A stretch of DNA of 64,000 bases from Liolophura sinensis (taxonomy: Eukaryota; Mollusca; Polyplacophora; Chitonida; Chitonidae): assembly GCF_032854445.1 (NCBI RefSeq), contig NC_088298.1, forward strand, positions 6,354,488-6,418,487. The letters run 5' to 3'. Below, piece by piece: positions 35,168-45,900 of this stretch. A program made the translations under genes and the position numbers. Numbering within the stretch: position 1 is the stretch's first letter; each line of letters opens with the position of its first letter. A model generated the notes under the pieces. The model had not been told where the DNA came from and did no database searches. It saw only the letters and a program-made list of their open reading frames with translations.

Positions 35168-35350
35168 GTATTTATTTGGTTGGTGCTTTAAGCCGTACTA
35201 AATAACTAAATAACTAAATTTCATACGACAGCGGCCAGGATTATGGTGGAAGGAAACCGGGCAGAGCCTGGGAGAAACCTACTTCTTTCCGTTACGACCG
35301 CATTGAAGAGAGGCTACTGGGTCATTGCGCCACACTGGCCATGGATACCA
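35168..35350 (-). mobile_element. Family A SINE, partial
   Basis: Minus-strand copy directly beside the family B copy: TTTATTTGGTTGGTGCTTTA, AGCCGTACTAAATAACTAAA (with a small tandem AATAACTA expansion), CGACAGCGGCCAGGATTATG, GGAAACCGGGCAGAGCCTGG and a head remnant ending CACTGGCCATGGATACC. Confidence 0.82.
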
Positions 35351-36024
35351 CATATTTCTCGTATGATTAAGTTCCTGTGCACTCATGATATCAAGTAAAT
35401 CTGAAGTTAATTAATTGCACAGATTACCAGTCAACGAGAATTGACGGCTGTCTCATGTCTTGAGGCTTTCCATGTAATTTTCTTGGCTTGATTGTTGCAC
35501 CTGTAAACGCCAACTGACTTACATTACGCCGCCATTTCAGAGAAGTACCGTCGATGCTGCTTTTATTTATATATATAATCAAGAAAATCTTGAATTAAAC
35601 CCTATAGCATAGTCGCATTTGAATGTACAGGGAATAGGTCGTCTCCTGATGGTGGCCCAATAACATGCCGTAACACTGACTCAAAATGGTTTTCGTCTTT
35701 CGGAGTTACGTTACATGTGTATTATATCGGGTGGACCAGACGAAGAACGCTAACCCACTTAAATTTCTCCTAAATGTTTAATTCGATACACTCTAGGCAC
35801 GCACTTAGAATGGTTACTGTTTTAAAACTATTTAGCCTGTGTTTCTTAATTTTGTTGATGAAACCACGAATAATTTCCGTTTATTTTTTTATTTTTATTT
35901 TTTCTGTCAAATACTATGCTAGAAATATTTTGAACAATTACAAATTTAATGTGCCTAGGATGTTTTCAAGTTTTTCATGTTTTCAAACAATTTCGCCTAC
36001 CGTGCCGAAATATTCAATATTATG
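35351..36024. other. Intergenic, nothing recognised
   Basis: The 150-codon frame at 35774-36226 runs into the CA repeat and encodes a Thr-His run; it is not a gene. Confidence 0.45.
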
Positions 36025-36034
36025 CCCCCCCCCC

Positions 36035-36099
<65 letters not shown>

Positions 36100-36143
36100 A
36101 CGCCAACACACACACCAACACACACACCAACACACACACACGC
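36025..36143. repeat. (CA)n microsatellite
   Basis: A C tract (10-11 nt), then a run of CA dinucleotides to about 36093, then CCAACACACACA-type interrupted repeats. This is a compound simple repeat. Confidence 0.97.
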
Positions 36144-36460
36144 CTCCACTTCCCCAATCACTTTCCGTTATAAACCCATTCTCCTTCCGAGGTCACGAGC
36201 ATGCTCATATTTCAGAATTCTGCTAGTCTTTTAAGTCGTTTTAGCTCGACGAAAAGTGACCAATCTCTGCATCACACGCAGTTTGGAAAGTTAGCCAGTC
36301 TCCAACAACGTGGTCTGAAAATGAGATCGCTCTTATTGTCCGTGGGTCCTTGAGAGCAATTAGCATTCGACGACGTATGCATGCACAGCCAAACGTCAGT
36401 GAAGACGTCGGGCATCAATATGCAGGGTGTGTTTTATCTGTACGTCAGATGAGTTATAGT
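36144..36460. other. Intergenic, nothing recognised
   Basis: No feature supported. Confidence 0.35.
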
Positions 36461-36905
36461 CAACCAAACTGACGTTCCAGGTCAATAATCGCATGGATAA
36501 TTCCCAAAACGAAGTTTAACACAAACCGCCAATGCACCAAGAAATTATACGAAGTACGGATTATGACGGAAAAGTGCAAACAAAAGTAATCAACACTTTT
36601 TAATAATGTTGGAAAGAAGTGTTTTAGGCGAATGAGTGAAATCAATATTCCAATCATTAAATGCATGCGTCGAAACAGACATTTGTATACCAGCCATCAG
36701 CCAAAATGAACGTTCCTGGCCAATAATCAACAACGGCAATGATCAAAACGACCTTGAACACAAAATACCAAAGAACTAAGTAAGTACCAGTAAATAAAGC
36801 ACGAAGTTAGAAGGGAATCACGCAAACAGATGTAATCAACTGTTTTTAATGATGTTGGAAAGGCAAAAGGAATGTTTTAGGCAAGTTAATGAAATCAGAA
36901 TTCAA
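36461..36905. repeat. Diverged tandem duplication, about 230 bp
   Basis: The copies at 36461-36655 and 36694-36905 share, in order: AAACTGACGTTCCAGGTCAA (AAATGAACGTTCCTGGCCAA in copy 2), AATAATC, AAAACGA, CGAAGT, GTAATCAAC, TTTTTAATAATGTTGGAAAG and GTGTTTTAGGC. They differ at many sites and by small indels, so the duplication is old. Confidence 0.8.
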
Positions 36906-37879
36906 ATTGTGTACCATTCTAGTATGTAAGTCGTCGATAAATCTCAAGGTGAGTGTTAAACCTTTCTCAGATGGCGTGGTCACGTCTTAACACAGCCCTA
37001 GTTTCTCAACCTCCATGAAAAATGTATTTTTTCCAATAGGCTACAAGGTACATTACCAAAAACGATTGATTTTGCTGAACGTCTAAACGTCATGAAATTC
37101 TAAAAATGCAGTGATGAAAAAATAAAACAAATCTTTTCAAGTGATTCTATTGCAGTTACATTCAATAATCGAGTCGTTGGTAAAGAAAAAATCGATAGCC
37201 TAAAGAATTGATCAGAGCAGGAATTGAAATGTGCTGTTTCATGAGAACATATTTTCTCAGCTTTTCTCTACAAATGAGATTCCATACAAACGATGTAAAT
37301 TATTCGTGTATTTGCAACGTAGATCGTTTTTTTAGTGTAATTGTTCTGGTGACAAATTTCAGTTCAAATCCATTTGCGTGGATGAATCCGTATTATAATG
37401 TAAAATGTAATTCTGGGCATGCTCATAATTAATAAGATAAAGAAATTCTTGCGTTTTCAATGCCAAGAAAATAACAAGAGAAAGGGCCTATAGGATAATG
37501 TCACCAACTCTGTGTGAACGTCTGTGTATTTTATGTCTTAGGACACTTTATATTAAACACATTCTATATGGCATGTTCTGTAAGCCAAATGACAGTTTTG
37601 AGTGGGCTTAATACACGTAAAAGTGTTTAGTATCTAAACATGTTTAATGTTTACTATATCGATACACTTTTTACACTTTTATTTCTGTATCGCCTTTTTA
37701 CATTTAATAACACAAAGTCATGTTTAGTGAACATGTGTGTTTGCTGAAACTACATATATTTGCCACATTACTACATTTACTACGGTTTACTAATGAACAC
37801 ATCTCTTGAATGTGCTAAACATAGTGTTTATGAGTAAACACCAGGACGTATTTACAAACAAACGAAACGCTGATTTTAG
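36906..37879. other. Intergenic, AT-rich
   Basis: No gene. The stretch 37600-37800 is rich in GTTTAGTGAACA/GTTTACT-type words on both strands, but no clean repeat unit could be defined. Confidence 0.4.
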
Positions 37880-38850
37880 TGTGTAGTGGTGGCAGTGATG
37901 TAAAGTTAGTGTAGAGAGCGGCACATTTGAAGTCTTGCATTTGAACGTGGTTTGTGTGTTCAGTTTGTCATGCAGGAGTCTTCTTATCTGGTAGCTTGGG
38001 ATGCCTATATACGGAATGGTTATATATATATTGGGGTGGTCGGGTCTCGTTGCTCTGGTCTTGTTAGCCGGATTGAGGGTTTTGCTGATCGTTCTCTCCA
38101 CTAATTGTGGGGGGTATCGGTTTTGGGTGGTGAAGGCTGTTTTGAGGTGATTTATTTCCTCTTGGAGGTTGATGCTGGATATCTGTATGGTTCGTTTCGT
38201 TAGGGTAGACATTATTCCTCTCTTGATCTGATTAGGTTGTTTATATTGGTAATTCACGTATTGGCCTGAGAGCGTAGGGTTTGCGGTATACTAAAGTGAG
38301 AAGTTTGCCGTTCTTCTTGCTGATAAGTACATCCAGAAACGGTATGGTTGGGTTGCATTCTTGTTCCATGGTGAACTGTATCCTGCTGTTCTGGGTGTTG
38401 AGGTGGTCAAGTAGAGACTGGGGGCTGTCAGTCTTGTTCAGTGCTGCGAATGTGTCATCTACCTTACGGAACCAACACAACGGTCTGATGGGGCTTGCAG
38501 CTAAGGCTTTGATCTCAAATTCTGTCATGTAGATTTCGGAGATAAGTGGTGATAGGGGGGATCCCAACGGTAATCCGTGAACTTGTTCATATATGTCATC
38601 TCCCCACGTGAATTAGGTGGAGCGCGTACACGAGTCCAGAAGGTTTATAATGCTGCCAAGTTTCATGGCTGTGTTGAGGGCGTGTTGTCCGCTGTTCAGC
38701 TTCTTCTCTTATGATATTGGTAAATAGGTTGATGACGTCATAACTTGTCAGTTGGGCTGTGCCTGGGATGTCTTTTATTTTGTTACAGTTTACACCATAA
38801 CAGTACCTGTAATCATAAAGCGACAGTGTTAAGCCACAAAGGGAGGTCAT
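37880..38850 (-). pseudogene. Decayed Penelope-like element reverse transcriptase
   Basis: Read on the minus strand the blocks come in Penelope-like order. TSYDVINLFTNI is the first acidic motif. IYEQVHGLPLGSPLSPL is the GSPLSP signature with its upstream Y-Q-G. WFRKVDDTFAAL holds the catalytic VDD, with Lys where Tyr is usual. PFLDVLI and VYRKP follow, then IKRGIMSTLTKR, then YIGIPSYQIRRLL. The Penelope-like block order is clear, but the frame breaks at least twice (near 38690 and 38245) and there is an in-frame TAA near 38617. No GIY-YIG endonuclease is visible downstream, so the element is truncated at its C-terminus or belongs to a lineage without one. It is inactive. Confidence 0.9.
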
Positions 38851-39632
38851 TCATATGTTATAACGTCGTAAATCGAAAGCCGTGTATTTTATGATGTAAA
38901 TACGAGTGCTAAGGGTCAGATATCCAATCAGAATCCGTCAGAATCACAAGTTTCCATTTCACGAACTTTAGTTTGATTGGCGCTTATTGATCTTTATAAA
39001 CCCGATATTACAAACGCCATAACGGTGGGGAGCTAAGTGAGATTGAGAATGTGCCGCCTGTGTAAGCGAGGTCGTTCAAGCGACTAATAAGGAATCAATG
39101 CACCGATCAGTCAAGGGTCTAGCTCAGTAGAAGAACGAGTGGGCTTGAATAATTAATTGGGTAGCGATTTGATCTAATTCTTAATGCCGTGTAAAAGTCG
39201 TTTTCATTCTACTTGTTGTGGTTAGGTTTTTTTATGACTTTGATTGGAATTTCAAAGAACAGAAATAACAGTTTTAGTGTTTGTGTTTTTCCTAATCAAA
39301 GACATGCCAAATTCCCACCGGAAACAATTATACATTGCGAACTACCGGTTCTAGAAACTATTTGCGTGGATGCATACCAGTAACAAGCACCCGCGAGGTG
39401 TTCATCGTGACTCCGTGACTTCGACTCTAATTCACAAGAAATAAGGCGCCAAAAGCATCTCGACACATACCGTGAATGTGTATACATTCAAATGGGGTTT
39501 CAGAATGTCTGGCGCAAGCCTTTGTGAGTGTGTCTAATTCCGCTTAACCCGGGGCTAGGGGCGTACATTGATCGTGTTGAATTGGATCGCCACATTGGGT
39601 ATATGAACAACTGCAATCAAAGCCAACTGAAT
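38851..39632. other. Intergenic, nothing recognised
   Basis: No long terminal repeats or further Penelope coding blocks are visible upstream of the element. Short anonymous frames only. Confidence 0.4.
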
Positions 39633-39885
39633 GAGTGAGTGAGTGTTTACGGTTTAACCTCGTATTTAAAAATTTTCAGCCATATGAAGACGAGTTGAGA
39701 GTATGTCAGAGCCAGTATATTGACACGGGTCACTCAGTCATTGCACTTTTCCTTAATGCTAAGCTGCAAGCGACGAAGCTACAACTTCCACTTATAAAGT
39801 CTTAGGTGTGACCCTACCCAGGTTTGACCCTGGACCTACCGCCCCGAAGCTTCCAACTAAGCCATCGGGGCCGGTCAAAGCGCAA
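39633..39885 (-). mobile_element. Family B SINE, near full length with head
   Basis: Minus-strand copy. At the left are a GAGTGAGTGAGTG tail, TTTACGGTTTAACCTCGTAT and TTTTCAGCCATATGAAGACG. At the right is the tRNA-like head, which on the minus strand reads GACCGGCCCCGATGGCTTAG with a box A-like GATGGCTTAGTTGG and a box B-like GGTCAAACCTGGG. The middle third is shortened. Confidence 0.85.
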
Positions 39886-39923
39886 CTGAGGAACACATCT
39901 TATTATTGACAACTTATATTCTA

Positions 39924-40077
39924 GTGTAACGGGGGCAGCTTTCCAGTGCTTATACTAGCAGTAGCTAGCGGGAATTTCCCTTTAGTTCTGTTGGCAGAGC
40001 ACAGGACATCGGCTGCAGAGACCCGAGTTCGAATCCTTGTCTGACCCACGTAGTGAACTCCTTCAACCATTACACTG
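39924..40077 (+). repeat. Family H tRNA-like unit, copy 1
   Basis: Plus strand: GTGTAACGGGGGCAGCTTTC, ACTAGCAGTAGCTAGCGGGA, a box A-like TTTAGTTCTGTTGGCAGAGC, and a perfect box B in GAGTTCGAATCC about 35 nt later. It then runs into GTAGTGAACTCCTTCAACCA and TTACACTG. The copy in 40173-40327 follows after a 95-bp spacer. Confidence 0.75.
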
Positions 40078-40172
40078 ATGCCGTGATCTAACAGGTTCCA
40101 GGAAGTGTAGAGCTCTGGGCCTGTGAACGTGGATGTGTCTTGAGAGAGAGGGAAGGGTTTAAGTGGGGAGGA

Positions 40173-40327
40173 GTGTAACAGGAGCAGCTTTCGAGTGCTT
40201 ATACTAGCATTAGCCAGCGGGAATTTCCCTTTAGCCCAGTGGGCAGAACGCTGGACATCAGATACAGAGACCCGAGTTCGAATCCTTGTCTTACCCACGT
40301 AGTGAAATCCTTCAACCATTACACTAG
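40173..40327 (+). repeat. Family H tRNA-like unit, copy 2
   Basis: Second copy, offset by 249 bp from the first: GTGTAACAGGAGCAGCTTTC, then TTTAGCCCAGTGGGCAGAAC (a better box A), then GAGACCCGAGTTCGAATCCT (box B intact). The tRNA-like core could be transcribed by RNA polymerase III, but a 7-bp acceptor stem cannot be built, so it is not called as a tRNA gene. Confidence 0.75.
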
Positions 40328-41039
40328 CATGGTAATCAAGATGCATACTGATTTCACTCATTCACCTACAACATATCTCCATGACGTCTCTCCAACGTTA
40401 TTAAAAACTGTTGACGGCTTGTCTTTGCATCATTTATTTACTTTCCTAGTTCTTTAGTTGTTTGCATTAAACGTTTGTTTCTAGGAAGTGGCCTTGTCAT
40501 TTTTGACCTGGGGCGTCCATATTGGTTGGCGGCGGGTTTCTGAATGTCTGTTTCAAAGCATAAATTCGTACAAAACTAATTTAATTATCAGCATGGCGGA
40601 GATTGTTTTACTTCTAAATCTGAGCTGAATGTACTATGGATATACTTTGTACACACTATGTATTGAATTGCTGCTGTCGCGCCATGAGTTAAGTGAAACG
40701 TCTCTATAAGGCATTTTTTTAGCAGGTATATGGTACTGGTAGTGTACGCACATTTACCTTAAACCAGACTGGAGAGCATTACAACCAGCGTCGATAAGGT
40801 ACTGGTTTTCAGTATATATGATAAACATTTCAAAGCTGTCTTATTATCAGTTGTTGAATAAACATGTTTCAGTTTATTACAATTAAACATTAAGCATTTT
40901 TATTATCTGTCGCGAAGAGATGTTTATCACGCGTTTAAATGTTAAAGATTTGGATTTTTTTCAATGTACACAAGGCAAGAGGTTGTATTGTTAACACCCT
41001 GGGTGGGGGGATTTTTATTACATAAAAAATACTACAGCA
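40328..41039. other. Intergenic, nothing recognised
   Basis: No supported gene or repeat. Confidence 0.35.
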
Positions 41040-41160
41040 TAGAGAGTAAAACCAGCACATCGACGACAGTGTGAAAACCGGCAAATGGTCTAACGTAACC
41101 GGTGAAATACGGCCTCTTGTCAATTTACCTCAGTCAGGGTTTTATTCTAGCTGTTCATGT
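41040..41160 (-). repeat. Family C dispersed repeat
   Basis: Well-preserved minus-strand copy: ATAGAGAGTAAAACCAGCAC, ATCGACGACAGTGTGAAAAC, CGGCAAATGGTCTAACGTAA, CCGGTGAAATACGGCCTCTT, GTCAATTTACCTCAGTCAGG and TTCTAGCTGTTCATGTAAAT. Confidence 0.85.
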
Positions 41161-42745
41161 AAATGCGTAAACAATAACAAATTACACGCATTACAGCACG
41201 GCGTGTTAAGCACGATTAGGTAGACTTACGGAGAATCATGATCAAAACTAGTAAAGTGGTAAAAGATGATGAGCCCCACTGAACTGTACGGTAGGGTTGT
41301 GACGAAGCGTGAGGTCTTTTCTCTTATCACTTCATTTCTTCTTAACCAGTATTTAACTAAAAGTTGAAGTCGAACAATCGAAAACTGGATTTGAACCTTG
41401 GTGTTATGTAAAGGTCGATAATCGCAGAATTAATGTTCCTGAAAAACTGTGTATACTAACGCTACAAAGAGAACAGAAGAAAACCTAAGTTAGGATGATT
41501 GTCAGGTACCGAACGAGGTAGCGAACACTCAAAAGTATAAACTGTTAATTTTAACGGAATGTCTTTTGTTCTGTTATTACAACATAATACAAAGTCATCT
41601 TCAACAAAATATTCCATTAGTGTAATACAATCAGTTTGCTGATTTAATAGAATATTTACGCTATATTTAAGAGAATAGTTTTCGGCAATAACAGAATACA
41701 TTATATGATCACTCAGACAACAGACTTTCTGTTAAATTTAATAGAGAAAGCCGGATTTTGAAGTGTGTTGTTTTTTCTGGCTTGATCGTTTTCCGAGCTG
41801 ACAGAAGAAATCCATCCATCACGGAGTCTTGGCTGACAAACGTTCTCGCGAGAGATCGATGATATTTTGCGGGATTTTCTTTGCATCCGGGCAGTTGATC
41901 AAACAACCCGCTTACATAGCGCTCTCCTGATTTGTCTCCGAGCCATGCTGGCGCATCTGGTTGAAAGGTTGACGATGGAAGAGATTGTCATCATAAAGGA
42001 GACGGGAATAATTTGGGTGAATAATTTGCGGGGGATGATTGCATTAAGCACAAGGAGATCCCAACTTTATAACAGGAAAGAGGTCATTTATGTAACTGTG
42101 CATCGATTTGTGAAGAGACATGTATTCATGAATTTACCGCCGAGATGCCTTTTATTTAAGCAGACTTTTGTGATAGACAAGTTTCTCTGTGTTACACTCT
42201 GCTGGACATATGTAACCAGTTGTATTCATGTGCATTGTGACAGTCTTTAGGATTATGTTTGATTTCGTCTAGAGTTTGTTTTCGATTTTGTCATCGCTTT
42301 CAACATTGTTGTGATCATATCACACCGGTGTGTGTCTCACTAAGAAATCTCGTTTGAGTACACCAACATTTTTATCGTGTCACCTCACTGAAACGTCCGA
42401 CAGAATATTTCATACATGACGTCCTACCTGGCCACAATACAAGTATACTTAAACAATGAGGACTTGTGACTTATACCTTGCTGAGATAGTCTTTAGAATG
42501 CCAAGAACAAAATCAAAAGTTGACCTGATTCGGGATCGAACCTGAGCATCTTGGTTAAAATGCTGTCGTTTTAATCGCTCTACCGTAGTTACGTTTTGAA
42601 CTCAAATGTGATCTCTTAAACAGTTTTTTCTCTGCTGACAACGTTCTAGTTTATCTTGTATTGTATCCTACATTAGGACGGACTTTTGTATGTCAACGCC
42701 CTCTTTGTGATTAGATTATTATCTACCCGTTAATGTCTTTTGCAG
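41161..42745. other. Upstream region of the ankyrin gene
   Basis: No coding exon could be supported. The 127-codon plus frame at 41867-42250 has no recognisable domain. On the minus strand, 42510-42600 carries a tRNA-like pair, TAGAGCGATTAAAACG and GGTTCGATCCCGAAT, probably a SINE head or tRNA pseudogene. A non-coding first exon and promoter of the ankyrin gene should lie here or further left, but I cannot point to them. Confidence 0.4.
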
Positions 42746-42770
42746 AACTGTGACCGGTTAGTGATCGGCC
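42746..42770 (+). other. 5' UTR segment after a probable 3' splice site
   Basis: TAATGTCTTTTGCAG ends at 42745 and looks like a branch region, pyrimidine tract and AG acceptor. The 25 nt from there to the ATG would be 5' UTR. The upstream frame is closed by TGA at 42751-42753, which supports the ATG at 42771 as the start. Confidence 0.55.
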
Positions 42771-42947
42771 ATGCATCAAGACATTGACGATGACAGTTCG
42801 ACCAGTTCTGACTCCCAATACACAGCTTCCGGTGATGATATCACTATTCTCGACGCGTGCATAGAATGTGACATCGAGGCTCTGCACGTGCTCCTTGAGG
42901 ATTGTCCTCAATATGAAGAGGTTAACGAAGTCGACAGATCCGGTAGG
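42771..42947 (+). CDS. Ankyrin gene, coding exon 1
   Basis: Encodes residues 1-59 and ends on a complete Arg codon (phase 0) at the donor GTGAGT (42948). It holds the acidic N-terminus and the first ankyrin repeat ([20 protein letters not shown]). Reading past the donor runs into Phe/Leu-rich intron sequence. Confidence 0.9.
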
Positions 42948-45900
42948 GTGAGTTGGTTTGATTATTTGCTTTTATTTATATTTTTAGGTATTTGTTTATT
43001 TTCTGTTTATCTATTTATTTATTTGATTATTGTTTAACGCCACACTATCAACAAATTGTGGCTTACCATGGCTTTCAGTTTCATGGTTGGTTGAATACTA
43101 CAACGAGTGCCCGGCGAAAACCACAAAACTTTGGCAAATTGCTGATGAGCTTTTCCATGTTACGTACAGATATTAACACCATCGTCGACAGTTTATTGCC
43201 GACATTTTGCAAGTTGGAGACAAACTGTCCCTCGTATAACGTACAAGTATGTGCACCGCACTAGTAGAAAAGAAACGGTCATCAGCGAACGTTTGACAGC
43301 GCAAAGGTTTACACTAGTGTTGTTGACCACTTTTTACCATAATGCTGGCCGCTGTCGTATAAGTGAAATATTCTTGTGTGCAGAGTAAAACACCAATCAT
43401 ATAAATAAATAAATCGACGGCTTTTCACTAAGACTCCGCATCTCATGTGTGAAAGCGTACTAACCACTCGGCTACCACTCGCGTCCCACCCACAAGTAGA
43501 ATATCCACGAACCCCGGTATATACGGCATAGCACACCAATAAAAAGAGACTGAAGAGTTTATAGCACTCTAATAAAAATATTAATAAATCAAAACCTGAA
43601 TCTGGATGAGGGCCATATGGATTTCGAAAAGCGTGTTCAATGGGCTCCGCATACTGGATGTGATTTGTGAATTGGCTGATGGCTTGCTTGTGGTTTTTAT
43701 GCGGTACACGATCACGTGAAGCCCATCAGCACTATGCTATTTCCATGCTGAATCTCGTGATTTCCCATCGGTTTAGTTTAAATGCCACGTGGGACTCTTT
43801 TTATATCAACTGTATATTTCTCCAATTTTAGACTTAATTTTTAAATCATGTATCTATATTTTGAACAAAGACTTTTGCTCGTTGGATTTAGCAAATCCCA
43901 ACTCCGCATATCTTACACGACTTTAAGATATTTCCCTGGTAAAAACGTGCCACGTATGCATGTAAAGTGGTATATCACGTCCAACCGTTTTTCCGATTGC
44001 GCTGCAGAATCATATTTGCATTTTATGTGTTGTCTATTTTTGTCCGACCTAGAATCATTTCGAGGGTTGCGTGCCCTACATTCGTGCTCCTTCCCTACCC
44101 AACGCTTCCCTCACCCATTGAAGTCGTTCCGGTATAGGCAGATATCTATGCTCAAAAGAGATTGAAGAGCTAATTCATATACGTCCGTCGTGATACTTCA
44201 ACCCATATTACTGCAATATCCATCGATCCACAGAGTAAGGACCATCACAGACAGCAGGCTATGTACCTGGCTAGTAGAGGTTTGCCAGCGAATAACCCTG
44301 CCAGTTCTGGTCTCTTCCGCACAAAATAGGCCTGGATATGGACGTCATAGGCGGCTGACGAGGTACTTCGTCCAGCAAAGATTTGTCAGCTTACATAACC
44401 TTCCCCCGGGGTGTTCTCGCGCCAGGCCTGATATAAACGGTACGATCGTCATATACATGCTGCAAACTTAGTCCATGGGCTACGCGAGCGCGATTATTTT
44501 CCGTAATAGATGCGGCATTTGGCAAAAATATAGATTAGGAAACGTTCGCGTGATACTACGCTATAATATGACGTGTTGCTTCCACTTTTTCTATAAAACA
44601 TCGTAAAATGCTGACAAATTTGTAACTTAATACCAAATAACACATCAATAAATGATGGGATGTTAACTACCTTGATCGTCTTTCAGCGTTCACCTTGAAT
44701 TCGGGAGACGACCGCTCTTGTGGTGTCATATCTGGTGTCTTCCGCATAATACTTCAGTGGCAGCAAGACTTTCTCCCTGTCACAAGGAATATACAGTATA
44801 TATATATAATATATATACAATTCCTCGAAGTGCGCAACCGATAGTGTGTAACCGATAAGCCAGGTCCTGAAAAACTGCTGTCGAGTGACAAAAAATATGA
44901 TATTTAGGTCTAGTCTAATCACAACTGGATCGCCAGAATGGCTTTTTAGTATGGCTGCATTCAAGAGCTGCAACGGGGCCTCCATGGCTCAGTCGGTTAG
45001 CGCGCTAGCACAGCATAATGACCCAGGAGCCTCTCACCAATGCGGTCCCTGTGAGTTCAAGTTCAGCTCATGCTGACTTCCTCGCCGGCCGTACTTGGGA
45101 AGGTCTGCCAGCAACGTGCGGATGGTCGTGGGTTTCCCCCGGGCTGTGCTCGGTTTCCACCCACCATAATGCTGGCCGCCGTCGTATAAGTGAAATATTC
45201 TTGAGTACGGCGTAAAACACCAATCAAATAAATAAATAAGAGCTGCAAAGCTATAGTTTGAAATTCATGTAACACGAAATAACGCTTTAGAGCCAGATTT
45301 GCAGCTTATTAGGTAGATTGGTTTTCACGCGATAGTTCGTTCATTTTGAAGACCATCCAAGCTGAGAAGGTCTTTCAGACAAACTCCAGATCATACTATG
45401 GCGCTTGAGGCTCAAAACAGCGATTTGTATGATCTAGCATACAATAGATTATACTCTGGCGGCTGAGGTTCAAACAGCGATTTGTATGATCCAGCAGACA
45501 ATAGATTATACTCTGGCGGCTGAGGTTCAAACAGCGATTTGTAAGATTCAACAAACTGCAGAACATACTATGGCGGATAAGGTCCAAAACAGCGCTTTGT
45601 AAGATCCGAAAAACTGCAGAATATACTCTGACGGCTGAGGCTCAAAACAGCGATTTGTAAGATCCAACAAACTGCAAAACACACTCTGGCGGCTGAGGTT
45701 CAAAACAGCGATTTGTAAAATTCAACAAACTGCAGAATATACTCTGACGGCTGAGGTTCAAAACAGCGATATGTAAGATGAAACTAACTACAGAACATAC
45801 TATGGCGACTGAGGTTCAAAGCAGCGTTTTTAAAGATCAGACAAACTACAGAAGATACTGTGGAGGTTGAGGTTCAAAACAGCGCTTTGTAAGATCCAAC

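Noticed and set aside
35774-36226. 150-codon open frame on the plus strand
   Set aside because: Its second half is the CA microsatellite translated as Thr-His, and the first half has no domain.
39960-40300. Two functional tRNA genes
   Set aside because: Boxes A and B are good, but acceptor and anticodon stems do not pair; it is better read as a tRNA-derived repeat.
41867-42250. 127-codon frame as an upstream exon of the ankyrin gene
   Set aside because: It does not join in frame to the ankyrin start, which has a stop just before it, and it shows no ankyrin or other motif.
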